32,239 nucleotides of DNA from Akkermansiaceae bacterium (GTDB taxonomy: Bacteria; Verrucomicrobiota; Verrucomicrobiia; Verrucomicrobiales; Akkermansiaceae): NCBI GenBank assembly GCA_029866215.1, contig JARWZU010000036.1, positions 1 through 32,239 on the forward strand, in the 5' to 3' direction. The notes below the pieces were generated by a model, which did not search any database, was not told the origin of the DNA, and saw nothing but the letters and a program-made list of their open reading frames with translations. Of the stretch, positions 6,974 through 14,610 are shown piece after piece (position 1 is the first letter of the stretch; the number at the start of each line of letters is the position of its first letter). The position numbers and the translations under genes are program-made.

Positions 6974-7654
6974 TTATCGCACAATCGGCAGATCCGGAGT
7001 TTGCTCGTAAAGGGTCGGGTCTTGCAAACCCGCCAGCACAAACGCTTCACGGCGCTCAACGCAGGTCCCGCACACCCCACAATGAATCTCCCCGCCTTTA
7101 TAACACGACCAAGTTTCTGAGAAATCCACTCCAAGCTCGACCCCACGCTTCGCAATCCCAGCCTTGTCGGTGGCAATGAACGGCCGCAGCAATTGAATCC
7201 GCGCATAAGTTCCTTCGCTCATGGCGGTCGCCATCGCATGCATAAAGGGCTCACGACAATCTGGATAGATCGCATGATCGCCCGAATGCGCAGCAATCAC
7301 CAACCCTTCCGCATCGATGCTCTCCGCATACCCTGCGGCGATCGCCAACATGATGCCATTTCGGAACGGGACGACCGTTTGCTTCATCGACTCCTCCGCA
7401 TAGTGGCCGTCAGGGATCTCGCCACCCGACTGCAGGAGATCGGACTTGAACAACCGATTCATGAAATCTAACGAAATTACCTGATGGGTAACTCCCCCAC
7501 GCTCCGCATGCAATTTCGCAAACGGAATCTCCCGCGCGCTGTGCTTCGACCCGTAATCAAATGAAAGACACGCCACCACTTCATGTTGGCCGAGCACCTC
7601 ATGGAAAGCAGCCACCGAATCCATGCCGCCACTCAGCAATACACAAACTTTCAT
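6974..7654 (-). CDS. queC: 7-cyano-7-deazaguanine synthase
   Basis: A 226-residue ATP-dependent amidotransferase-like enzyme that converts 7-carboxy-7-deazaguanine and ammonia to preQ0. It shows the PP-loop SGGMDS at residues 8-13 and LSFDYGSKHSAREI. The central region reads FRNGIMLAIAAGYAE and AAHSGDHAIYPDCREPF. The C-terminal zinc site is CYKGGEIHCGVCGTC, with four cysteines. The start codon overlaps the queF stop by four bases (7651-7654), so translation is coupled. Length is normal. Confidence 0.96.
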   Translation of the reverse strand: MKVCVLLSGGMDSVAAFHEVLGQHEVVACLSFDYGSKHSAREIPFAKLHAERGGVTHQVISLDFMNRLFKSDLLQSGGEIPDGHYAEESMKQTVVPFRNGIMLAIAAGYAESIDAEGLVIAAHSGDHAIYPDCREPFMHAMATAMSEGTYARIQLLRPFIATDKAGIAKRGVELGVDFSETWSCYKGGEIHCGVCGTCVERREAFVLAGLQDPTLYEQTPDLPIVR

Positions 7655-8082
7655 GGTCGCGCCAAAATCGAGTCGGGATACGTGGCCTCCGTCGTCAACT
7701 GAATGCCTCCACGTGGCGCAAACTCACCTCGCACCACCAACTCCGCTGGCGCCATCGCGGCCACTAGGTCGTCCAAAATCCGGTTGACGATTTCCTCGTT
7801 GAACGCCGGTTGATTGCGGAACGAAGCGAGATAGAACTTCAGACTCTTCGTTTCCACACAAACCTGATTCGGCACATAGCGGATCACGATCTTCGCGCTA
7901 TCAGGCTGGCCGGTGACTGGACACAATGATGAGAACTCAGGACAATTTAGTGTGATCCAATATCTACGCCCTGGGCGTTGGTTTGGGAAAATTTCCAATT
8001 TCGCCTCATCGGGGCTAGCAGGAAGGCGGGTCTCCGCTTTCCCGAGCAGAGAGAGGTTCTTAAGATCTTCGCGATCGGACAT
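7651..8082 (-). CDS. queF: NADPH-dependent 7-cyano-7-deazaguanine reductase (preQ0 reductase)
   Basis: A 143-residue single-domain (unimodular) QueF that reduces the nitrile of preQ0 to the amine of preQ1. The thioimide-forming Cys54 lies in SSLCPVTGQPD, with Asp61 as proton donor. The QueF motif is VETKSLKFYLASFRN (76-90), and a Glu-rich helix follows (FNEEIV). An open frame extends to 8163, but the preferred start is the ATG at 8082-8080 (MSDRED), because the extra 27 residues are not family-like. It is the first gene of the queF-queC-queD-folE2-aat run. Its leader (8083-8162) contains a weak hairpin but no match I can recognise to preQ1 riboswitch consensus. Confidence 0.93.
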   Translation of the reverse strand: MSDREDLKNLSLLGKAETRLPASPDEAKLEIFPNQRPGRRYWITLNCPEFSSLCPVTGQPDSAKIVIRYVPNQVCVETKSLKFYLASFRNQPAFNEEIVNRILDDLVAAMAPAELVVRGEFAPRGGIQLTTEATYPDSILARP

Positions 8083-8162
8083 GGCCGAATTCTGAAACTC
8101 CACGCGCAAAGGTCGATTCCTTTTTCGCACCGACCCAACGAAACCTCCATACCTCGGTGGCA

Positions 8163-8480
8163 CTACTCGAAATCAAACGACTTGCTTCGAACGGGACGTA
8201 AGCGAAATCGACCACCATTTGCACGGCGCAGCGGATCGAAAACAGAGTCCATCCCGACTGCTTTGATTTCACAAACCTGGGCCATCAGCTCGCCCAATCG
8301 GCCTTTGGGAAAGCCACGTTCCTGAAACCAGCTCAGATACTCCGGCGGCAAATCCATGATCGGAACACCGCTAGGTGGATAAAACTTGATTCCAAATTTC
8401 CCAAACGGAATCCGCGTTTTACCAATCTCAATCAGAAGATTCCTGAAATCCTCACGATCGATCTCGGTGATATCTGCCAC
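8163..8480 (-). CDS. DUF3820-family small protein
   Basis: A 105-residue soluble protein. The pattern IPFGKFGIKFYPPSGVPIMDLPPEYLSWFQERGFPKGRLGELMAQVCEIK matches the DUF3820 (quorum-sensing-regulated virulence factor-like) family, where a compact IPFGK...LP..YL.W....GFP.G.LG core is typical. Molecular function is not established for the family. The start is GTG at 8480-8478. It begins only 9 bases after the coxB stop codon, which makes it the last gene of the respiratory run by spacing, and it is followed 80 bases later by queF. A functional link to the oxidase is not implied by anything in the sequence. Confidence 0.8.
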   Translation of the reverse strand: MADITEIDREDFRNLLIEIGKTRIPFGKFGIKFYPPSGVPIMDLPPEYLSWFQERGFPKGRLGELMAQVCEIKAVGMDSVFDPLRRANGGRFRLRPVRSKSFDFE

Positions 8481-8489
8481 GCAAAAACT

Positions 8490-9284
8490 CTAGTTCTTTG
8501 CGGTCGCTGCAGGTGCTGGCTTCGGGCTATTCGCCTTGAGCGCCGCGGCGGTTTGTGAACTAGACCAAGTTTCAAACTGATCCTTCGGCAAAACCTCCAT
8601 CGATCCAACCATGTTCCCATGGCCTTCACCACAAAGCTGCGCGCAAACCACGAAAGTCTCCAAGGTCTTCACTGGGGTAAACCACATCGGGATTTCTCGG
8701 CCGGGGATCGCGTCCTGCTGAATCCGCATCGGAACGATGCAATAGTTATGAATCACATCCTTGGTGCCAATGTTGAGAACTACCGGTTTATCCACAGGCA
8801 ACTTGAGAATTGGACTGGTGAAATCATCGAGCGCATTCGGGTCAGTGTAGTCGATGCCAAGGTCATTGGATCCAGAGATCAACGCTGGGTCATGGCGCCC
8901 AAACTTGTTGTCCGCACCCGGGTAATGGTAAGTCCATCCGAACTGCCAACCCACCACACGGACGCGCAATGGATTCAAGTTTTGAACCTCTTTCCAGCTA
9001 TCAACCCGCTCAGCCCAGAGTGGAAATGCAAACCCGAGAAGCAAGACTGCCTCGATGATAATCACGCCAACTTCCAAGTGGCTCGAAAGATGACTCCTCA
9101 CCCCCTCATAAGACGCCTTTGGGTTGTTTTTATGCCAGAACCGGAAAATGCAGTAAAAGAAAAACAAGGTCCACCCCACGAACAGCGCGATCATGAACCA
9201 ATGAACTACGTCAATCATGTGATCAACCTGACCACCGTGCGCTGAGAAATTTTCAGGAATGCCTAGGAATTTTGAGGGACTCAT
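8490..9284 (-). CDS. coxB: Cytochrome c oxidase subunit II (CuA subunit)
   Basis: A 264-residue subunit that receives electrons from cytochrome c through the binuclear CuA centre. There are two N-terminal membrane helices (about 26-50 and 70-92), then a periplasmic cupredoxin domain. CuA ligands are visible: the first His in DVIHNYCIVPMRIQQDAIPG and the loop CAQLCGEGHGNM (two Cys, Glu carbonyl, His, Met). The aromatic entry segment VVGWQFGWTYHYPG is also present. There is no fused cytochrome c domain, so this is aa3-like rather than caa3-like. The C-terminus is an Ala/Pro-rich tail. Unusually for cox operons it is the last oxidase gene, after coxA, coxC, coxD and two tiny membrane genes. Confidence 0.95.
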   Translation of the reverse strand: MSPSKFLGIPENFSAHGGQVDHMIDVVHWFMIALFVGWTLFFFYCIFRFWHKNNPKASYEGVRSHLSSHLEVGVIIIEAVLLLGFAFPLWAERVDSWKEVQNLNPLRVRVVGWQFGWTYHYPGADNKFGRHDPALISGSNDLGIDYTDPNALDDFTSPILKLPVDKPVVLNIGTKDVIHNYCIVPMRIQQDAIPGREIPMWFTPVKTLETFVVCAQLCGEGHGNMVGSMEVLPKDQFETWSSSQTAAALKANSPKPAPAATAKN

Positions 9285-9326
9285 ATGGAAGAAATTCGGG
9301 TTTGAAAAATACTTTTAAAATAACTC

Positions 9327-9548
9327 TCAACGCGAAGCGTTAGGATTTACATAATCGTCAGAAAGTGTGGGGTCAAAGTGGGCCTTCTCCCGTCGAGCGA
9401 TACGAATCATAAAAAAACTAACCACTCCAATCATTGCCAAAATCACGATAAGCAAAAAGAAAATCGACCACCCCGCAGCATCGCCTCCACCATCGATCAT
9501 GGTAACTCGGCAAGTGGAGCAGCTCAGAAGTGTTTGATTGAAGTTCAT
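9327..9548 (-). CDS. Small single-span membrane protein in oxidase operon
   Basis: A 73-residue protein with one clear membrane helix (GWSIFFLLIVILAMIGVVSFFMIRIARR, about 26-53) followed by a basic stop-transfer and a short acidic cytoplasmic tail. The N-terminus carries CSTC (residues 10-13), a possible metal-binding or disulfide pair on the outer face. I do not recognise a family. It is 42 bases upstream of coxB and 35 bases after the next small gene, so it is co-transcribed with the oxidase. Its size and position suit an accessory or assembly subunit of the oxidase, which is inference. Confidence 0.7.
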   Translation of the reverse strand: MNFNQTLLSCSTCRVTMIDGGGDAAGWSIFFLLIVILAMIGVVSFFMIRIARREKAHFDPTLSDDYVNPNASR

Positions 9549-9583
9549 GAATGTTGGAATCGGTTAAACTACTCTCTGAATTT

Positions 9584-9784
9584 TCAAATGTGGTCCCGAG
9601 TGATTTTCCGATAAAAGCAAACCCCATAGACCGGCATCAAAATGGCACCAGCCAATCCCAGGAACCCGAGCGCCGTTGAAATAGCGGATGGCTCTGGTGC
9701 CAACACGAAGGCCCACAATGCCAAGAAAACAAAGAGAAGCGTCGAAACCGATACAAATACGATATGAAATCCTTTGAGTGACAT
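9584..9784 (-). CDS. Small two-span membrane protein in oxidase operon
   Basis: A 66-residue hydrophobic protein with two probable membrane helices: FHIVFVSVSTLLFVFLALWAF (about 6-27) and ISTALGFLGLAGAILMPVYGVCF (about 35-57). A basic C-terminus YRKITRDHI follows. No family is recognised. It lies between coxD (22-base gap) and the CSTC small membrane gene, in the same direction as the whole oxidase run. A small structural or assembly subunit of the aa3 oxidase is the simplest guess. Confidence 0.7.
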   Translation of the reverse strand: MSLKGFHIVFVSVSTLLFVFLALWAFVLAPEPSAISTALGFLGLAGAILMPVYGVCFYRKITRDHI

Positions 9785-9806
9785 GGCAATGGTTGGGTTA
9801 GTGATC

Positions 9807-10148
9807 TCAGTGGCCTGAGTAGAAGAACTTATCGATTATCGGATCGCCAAGCGCAAGGGCGGTTAGACCCGCAAGACTGCAAACCATGCAAAGCCCGGAG
9901 CCAAACAGCCAGTAAACCGCCTTCCTCTCGTGATTAAGGTGCATGAAGATGAATGCAACTAGCGACGCTTTGAAGGTCGCGATCGTCAAACCGAGGATAC
10001 AGTCCGCGGCGTCAAATCCATGGCGTCCAAAATCCAACCAAGGCACCGTAGCCACCAAAACGGTGACGATGGTTCCTACGAATAAAATAGCTCCAACGAA
10101 CATATATGTTCGGACGGACTTCTTGATTGCTTCAGGAGTATCAGCCAT
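9807..10148 (-). CDS. coxD: Cytochrome c oxidase subunit IV (prokaryotic type)
   Basis: A 113-residue membrane protein with three predicted helices (about 14-35, 48-74 and 80-101). The second helix contains the family-typical pattern LTIATFKASLVAFIFMHLNHERK, i.e. the K(A/T)xLV..FFMHL signature of bacterial subunit IV (CtaF/CoxD-like). The subunit stabilises the catalytic core and has no cofactor. It lies 33 bases after coxC. The two tiny membrane genes and coxB follow. Confidence 0.88.
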   Translation of the reverse strand: MADTPEAIKKSVRTYMFVGAILFVGTIVTVLVATVPWLDFGRHGFDAADCILGLTIATFKASLVAFIFMHLNHERKAVYWLFGSGLCMVCSLAGLTALALGDPIIDKFFYSGH

Positions 10149-10181
10149 GGGATCGAAAGGTTGTGAGTGAGATCGTCTAAG

Positions 10182-11795
10182 TTACATCAAATACAAAATC
10201 GGGAAAACGAAGATCCAGACAAGGTCAACGAAGTGCCAGAACAAGCCACCGATTTCGACCCGATTGGCAAGCCACTCTGGATCCGACAGGTACATCTTCT
10301 TTCCGAAAAACAAATAGTATGCAAGCACCAGCGCTCCACCAATCACGTGGAGACCATGAAGACCAGTAATCGCAAAATAAATGGCATAATAGGTGTTCCA
10401 GGCAGGCGTAAACTTAGAAGCAAATCCGACCTGCTCGCGCGGTACTGAAAGTCCAGGGAATGTCTCATCACCCCGCGCTTTATAATTTGGGCCAAAGAAT
10501 TCCTCTTTCGCCGCGTCGACACCCGAGAGCTTGGTACGACCATCATCCTCAGCTTTTTTTGCCAAGTCCTTCCAACCGATCCGGTAAAGCTCCTTGTGAG
10601 TCGGTGTGTAGCGGGGCTTACCATCCTTGCCGACGCCATGCGCCTTAAGCAGCTCGGCACTCAGTTTTTTAACCTCACCCTGGTGCCATGCCCATGCCTC
10701 CCTGACGAAGGCACTATTTTTCATGAGCCATGAATTCTCAATAGCGACCTCAGGATCGATCCCCTTCTCCTTGGCCTTCATGACCAAATGTTGGAAGTCG
10801 ATTGCATCAATGTTATGGAAGACCATGGGGCTCGCAAGAAGCTTCCCGTCGATCACCGTGTCATCACGAAGCCTTGACTGACCCTCGGCAGCCTTGATGT
10901 CCCGTGGGTGGAAATCAAGCTTTGCAGGTGGATCAACAGAAAACGGGACCGTCGAAATTTCACCAAGTAATGTTGGTGCCAACGCTGCCGTGTCGATGTT
11001 GACACCAGAGGCAATTTGCCAGTCTTTTTTGCCCGGATTCGCAGCCTTAGCGGTCACCCACTCAGCACGAAGCGCTTCGGTACGATTGGCCGCATTGTGG
11101 CTCCGCGCCGCAAGATGCACCGCTTGGAGGCGATTGAGAAGCTCGACGGAGAGAGGTTCCCCTGCTTTTGCAATGATCTCTGCGGACTGGCCCACCTTGG
11201 TGATCGCAGTGACATCCGCCGCTAATGCCACCTTCGAATGATGATGCTCAGCTTGCGCCAAGAGTTCCTCGACCCATGGCTTGTAGAAACGGACCGTATC
11301 AAAAGTCAGCTTCGACGCCTCCACAAAAATGAGATTCTCCTCGATCGTACTTCCTTTGTGATTGAGCACCGGTTTTCCATCCTCCGACTCCACACCGAGG
11401 TGACCCTCAACCACCGAATAGTCCTTCAACTTCAGGGCTTGGTGATGAAGCTTCGCGTTGTACTCGATGCCCTTGAGCACCATGAAAATCATCGCGCAGC
11501 CCACGGTGATTCCCATGAACAACTGAAACTTACGCCAATCGCGCAACTTCAACGACGCCCATGCGAATACCACCGTGATCGAGGAACCGATCAGTACGAA
11601 CGTATTGATCAAACCTGGAAGTACAGGCAGCGTCCGCTCAGGCCATGGATAGTCTGCGCCGAGACGCAGGAACACGTATGCCGATAAGAAACCGCCGAAG
11701 AGCATGACTTCAGAAGCAAGGAACAACCAGATGGCGATCTTCGAATTGAAGAGTCCGGTATCCTTTCGAGGAGTGACGACGTATGGAATTTCCAT
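10182..11795 (-). CDS. coxC: Cytochrome c oxidase subunit III with ~340-residue insertion
   Basis: A 537-residue protein, against about 190-270 for normal subunit III. The first 118 residues are canonical: helix 1 near 20-45, helix 2 near 57-83, and helix 3 near 90-111 ending in GIEY with the conserved helix Glu111. The last 76 residues (462-537) are also canonical, with YFAITGLHGLHVIGG and WHFVDLVWIFVFPILYL. Between them about 340 hydrophilic residues, mostly helical and charged, are inserted without a membrane segment. The frame is open and flanking homology is intact, so it is not a frameshift. In the five-helix topology this loop should face the periplasm, near where cytochrome c docks (inference). 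I recognise no domain in the insertion. Confidence 0.93.
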   Translation of the reverse strand: MEIPYVVTPRKDTGLFNSKIAIWLFLASEVMLFGGFLSAYVFLRLGADYPWPERTLPVLPGLINTFVLIGSSITVVFAWASLKLRDWRKFQLFMGITVGCAMIFMVLKGIEYNAKLHHQALKLKDYSVVEGHLGVESEDGKPVLNHKGSTIEENLIFVEASKLTFDTVRFYKPWVEELLAQAEHHHSKVALAADVTAITKVGQSAEIIAKAGEPLSVELLNRLQAVHLAARSHNAANRTEALRAEWVTAKAANPGKKDWQIASGVNIDTAALAPTLLGEISTVPFSVDPPAKLDFHPRDIKAAEGQSRLRDDTVIDGKLLASPMVFHNIDAIDFQHLVMKAKEKGIDPEVAIENSWLMKNSAFVREAWAWHQGEVKKLSAELLKAHGVGKDGKPRYTPTHKELYRIGWKDLAKKAEDDGRTKLSGVDAAKEEFFGPNYKARGDETFPGLSVPREQVGFASKFTPAWNTYYAIYFAITGLHGLHVIGGALVLAYYLFFGKKMYLSDPEWLANRVEIGGLFWHFVDLVWIFVFPILYLM

Positions 11796-11860
11796 TTGAA
11801 AATGTGAGGCTTGTGAGGTTTTGAACCGCTAAGAATGACTTGATGAATTGGTTTCGATGC

Positions 11861-13744
11861 TCAGTGGCTACCCGTTGGCTTCTCAGAAGAATCGAGGTGC
11901 TTTGGCTCTGTCCACTGCGGCAGGAAGTCGGCATCGCAATTGGGGCGGCTGTATTCGTAAGGTCCACGGTAAGTGACCGGCTCTTTCAAGAAATTTCCAT
12001 GCCCCGGAGGCGTCGGTGTCGCCCATTCAAGGGTCGTTGCGTGCCAAGGGTTATCACCCTCAGCCTTTTTCCCAAACTTCCATGCGGTGAAGAGGTTGAT
12101 GATGAATGGAATTTGGAAAAGTGCCATCGTCCAAGCACCCATGGACATGATAATGTTCATATCAATGTGCTGCACCACCGTGTTGCCGAAGATATTAACG
12201 CTATCAGCAGCCTTCGAGAGGTAGGCATCTCCACCATTGTACCAACGGCGATGAAATCCCGCCATCCCCTGCACCAACATCGGGAAGAAAATCAAATTCA
12301 TGCAAATCAGGCTGGGCCAGAAATGGAGATGATTGAGGGTCTTGCCCATGTAACGGCCGGTGATCTTGGGATACCAGTGGTGGATCCCCGCGAAGAATCC
12401 AAACAAAATCCCCGGTGCTACCACGTAGTGGAAATGACCGATCACGTAGTAAGTGTCGTGAAGGTGGAGGTCAGCCAAATTGAACGCCAGCGGCAGGCCC
12501 GTGAGACCACCAATTCCAAACATCGGAATGAATGCGCAGGCCCACATCATCGGAGTGGTGAAGCGAATCGAACCACCCCACAGCGAGATCAACATCGCCG
12601 TGATGATCACCACCGAAGGCACCGAAATCAAAACTGTGGTCGTTTGAAAGAAGGTCGAAACCGCAGCACCCATGCCCGTCATGTACATGTGGTGAGCCCA
12701 CACCACGAACGAAAGGAAACCTAGGAGGAGCACCGAGTAGACCATCGACTTATAACCCCAAAGCGGCTTGCGACTGTTTGCAGGAATGATTTCACTCACG
12801 CAAGCAAAGGCAGGAAGGAGAAGCACATACACTTCAGGATGCCCAAGGAACCAGAACAAGTGTTGGAACAAGAGCGGTGAACCACCACCCGAAAGATCCG
12901 CCAGCCCTTCACTCTTGGTGAACAGCCCGGAAGGCATGAAAAACGAAGAGTGGGTGACGCGGTCCATCAATTGCATGATGCCAGCGGCCTCAAGTGGCGG
13001 GAATGCAAGGAGTAAGAGAAAACCCGTCACCAACATCGCCCAGACAAAAAATGGCATCCGCATCCAAGTCATGCCACGCACCCGCAGGTTGATGATGGTT
13101 GTGATGAAATTGACTGAACCCAGAAGCGACGAAGTGATAAGGAAAACAAGGCCGATCAACCATTGGGTTTGGCCTGCCAACCATTGGTTCACCACTTGCC
13201 CATCGGCAAATCCAGCGAGCGGAGAATAGTTGGTCCAACCCGATTTGGCAGCGCCAGACTCAAAGAAGAAGGACGCACACATGATCAGGCCACCCAAGAG
13301 ATAAATCCAGTAGCTTGCCATATTGAGACGAGGAAACGCCATGTCGGGCGCACCGATCTGAAGTGGCGTCACGTAGTTACCAAACGCGCCGAAACCAAGC
13401 GGCACGATGCCAAGGAAAACCATGATCGTCCCGTGCATGGCACCAAACATGTTGTACGTTTCACCTGTTACCTTGCCGTCTTGCAGCCAGCGAGCCTTCC
13501 AACCATCGGTAAAGACCCAGCCCATCCACTCCGGAAGCGGCTGATGCGGATACGCAATGCTCCAGCGCATCACCATCATCAAATAAAATCCGAACGCGAG
13601 GAATAACAGTGCAGTGATACCGTATTGCAAACCAATCATCTTGTGGTCCGTGGAGAAAATCCATTTCTGGATGAATCCTGGATCGTGATGATGTTCGTCG
13701 TGGTGGGCATCGTGCCCGGCAGGTGCTGTGGAGTGAGAGCTCAT
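11861..13744 (-). CDS. coxA: Cytochrome c oxidase subunit I (aa3-type, haem-copper catalytic subunit)
   Basis: A 627-residue catalytic subunit with about twelve helices. The low-spin haem and active-site ligands are present: MHGTIMVF (helix II His), GHPEVY (CuB His, gate Glu and cross-linked Tyr, as in A1-type oxidases), WAHHMY (CuB His pair) and HDTYYVIGHFHYV (haem a3 and haem a His). The D-channel entry Asp is kept in GAPDMAFPRLN. Oddly, the helix that normally carries the K-channel lysine (VPTGVKVFSW in classic enzymes) reads VPSVVIITAM, so the lysine position is isoleucine by eye alignment. The N-terminus is His-rich and extended. The gene follows the second c-type cytochrome and precedes coxC in the operon. 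Confidence 0.96.
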   Translation of the reverse strand: MSSHSTAPAGHDAHHDEHHHDPGFIQKWIFSTDHKMIGLQYGITALLFLAFGFYLMMVMRWSIAYPHQPLPEWMGWVFTDGWKARWLQDGKVTGETYNMFGAMHGTIMVFLGIVPLGFGAFGNYVTPLQIGAPDMAFPRLNMASYWIYLLGGLIMCASFFFESGAAKSGWTNYSPLAGFADGQVVNQWLAGQTQWLIGLVFLITSSLLGSVNFITTIINLRVRGMTWMRMPFFVWAMLVTGFLLLLAFPPLEAAGIMQLMDRVTHSSFFMPSGLFTKSEGLADLSGGGSPLLFQHLFWFLGHPEVYVLLLPAFACVSEIIPANSRKPLWGYKSMVYSVLLLGFLSFVVWAHHMYMTGMGAAVSTFFQTTTVLISVPSVVIITAMLISLWGGSIRFTTPMMWACAFIPMFGIGGLTGLPLAFNLADLHLHDTYYVIGHFHYVVAPGILFGFFAGIHHWYPKITGRYMGKTLNHLHFWPSLICMNLIFFPMLVQGMAGFHRRWYNGGDAYLSKAADSVNIFGNTVVQHIDMNIIMSMGAWTMALFQIPFIINLFTAWKFGKKAEGDNPWHATTLEWATPTPPGHGNFLKEPVTYRGPYEYSRPNCDADFLPQWTEPKHLDSSEKPTGSH

Positions 13745-13816
13745 AATTCCGTCTTGCGGCTTTGGTGAAGTTTAGTGAATCTAGTTAAAATCGCGAAGTG
13801 GTTGTCGTTTCCAGAC

Positions 13817-14581
13817 TTAAGGAGCCTTTGCTGGGGCAAGGGTGACTGGATCAAGCAAAGTCTTCGGATCCATCATTGCACCAGACAGAGCTCTTAAGTG
13901 ATCAGCGGTGAGTTCGGCTGAAGTGGCCGAGTTGCCTGCATTCTTGCGAGCCGCGGAGATCTCGAGCGCAGCCTTTGCCATATCAGTGGTGATCACGTCA
14001 CCCTTGGCGTTGCCAAAGTTATTGCGAACGTAGGTCATGATTCCCGCGAGATCCTCGGGTGCCATCCCAACCCCCTGAGCCGGCATCACTCCGTACGTTT
14101 TCCCATCGCTTACCGGGCCTTGTAAGCCATTGAGAATGATCATTGCAAAAAGCTCGGTTTCCCCATTGACCCAAGCAGAACCAACGAGCGACGGGTAAGT
14201 CGAACCGTTGCCCTTCGCATCCGAACCGTGACAGCCGTTGCATTTGGCCGAGTAAATCTTTGCACCCTTCGCCATGTAGGCGGCGAGCGCCTCTTTCGGC
14301 ACTGGCCCGCTGTCTGCCGTTCCTGGTGCCGAGGCACGAACGTAACCTTCACGGAACGTGGCCTTGTACGAAAACAAAGCACCGCCACCCGCCAGAACAC
14401 CACCTGCAATCAAAAGAACAACACCACAAGCGATCAACGCCCAGATCGAAATGGAGCCGATCCCATTGTCAACCACACGATTTTCGCGGGCACAAGCGGC
14501 AGCCTCACGGATCACCCGCTCGTGAGCCTCACTCACATTGATCGATTCCTCCAGATCTGGATTTTGGTTTGGCAGAGACAT
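13817..14581 (-). CDS. Membrane-anchored monohaem cytochrome c (paralogue of the cytochrome at 16890)
   Basis: A 254-residue protein: a cytoplasmic N-terminal segment of about 42 residues, one membrane helix (about 43-70) and a periplasmic class I cytochrome c domain with haem motif CNGCH (114-118). Candidate axial Met lies in YGVMPAQGVGM. After the haem domain there is a helical tail rich in Ala. The segment MTYVRNNFGNAKGDVIT closely parallels LTYIRNSFGNKASAVT of the cytochrome at 16890-17648, so the two are probably paralogues. They sit on either side of the CcoN-like/CcoO-like pair. The probable role is electron relay between alternative complex III, the CcoNO-like module and CuA of the oxidase. 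Confidence 0.88.
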   Translation of the reverse strand: MSLPNQNPDLEESINVSEAHERVIREAAACARENRVVDNGIGSISIWALIACGVVLLIAGGVLAGGGALFSYKATFREGYVRASAPGTADSGPVPKEALAAYMAKGAKIYSAKCNGCHGSDAKGNGSTYPSLVGSAWVNGETELFAMIILNGLQGPVSDGKTYGVMPAQGVGMAPEDLAGIMTYVRNNFGNAKGDVITTDMAKAALEISAARKNAGNSATSAELTADHLRALSGAMMDPKTLLDPVTLAPAKAP

Positions 14582-14610
14582 GATTTAAATAGGTTAGAAA
14601 ACAATAATTC

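Noticed and set aside
8083-8162. Possible preQ1 riboswitch in front of queF.
   Set aside because: There is a weak CACCGA/TCGGTG hairpin, but the loop and A-rich tail do not match the preQ1-I or preQ1-II consensus as I know them.
10450-11440. The CoxC insertion as a frameshift, gene fusion error or separate gene.
   Set aside because: The frame is open throughout, both flanking helices are canonical and in register, and there is no internal start with gene-like spacing.
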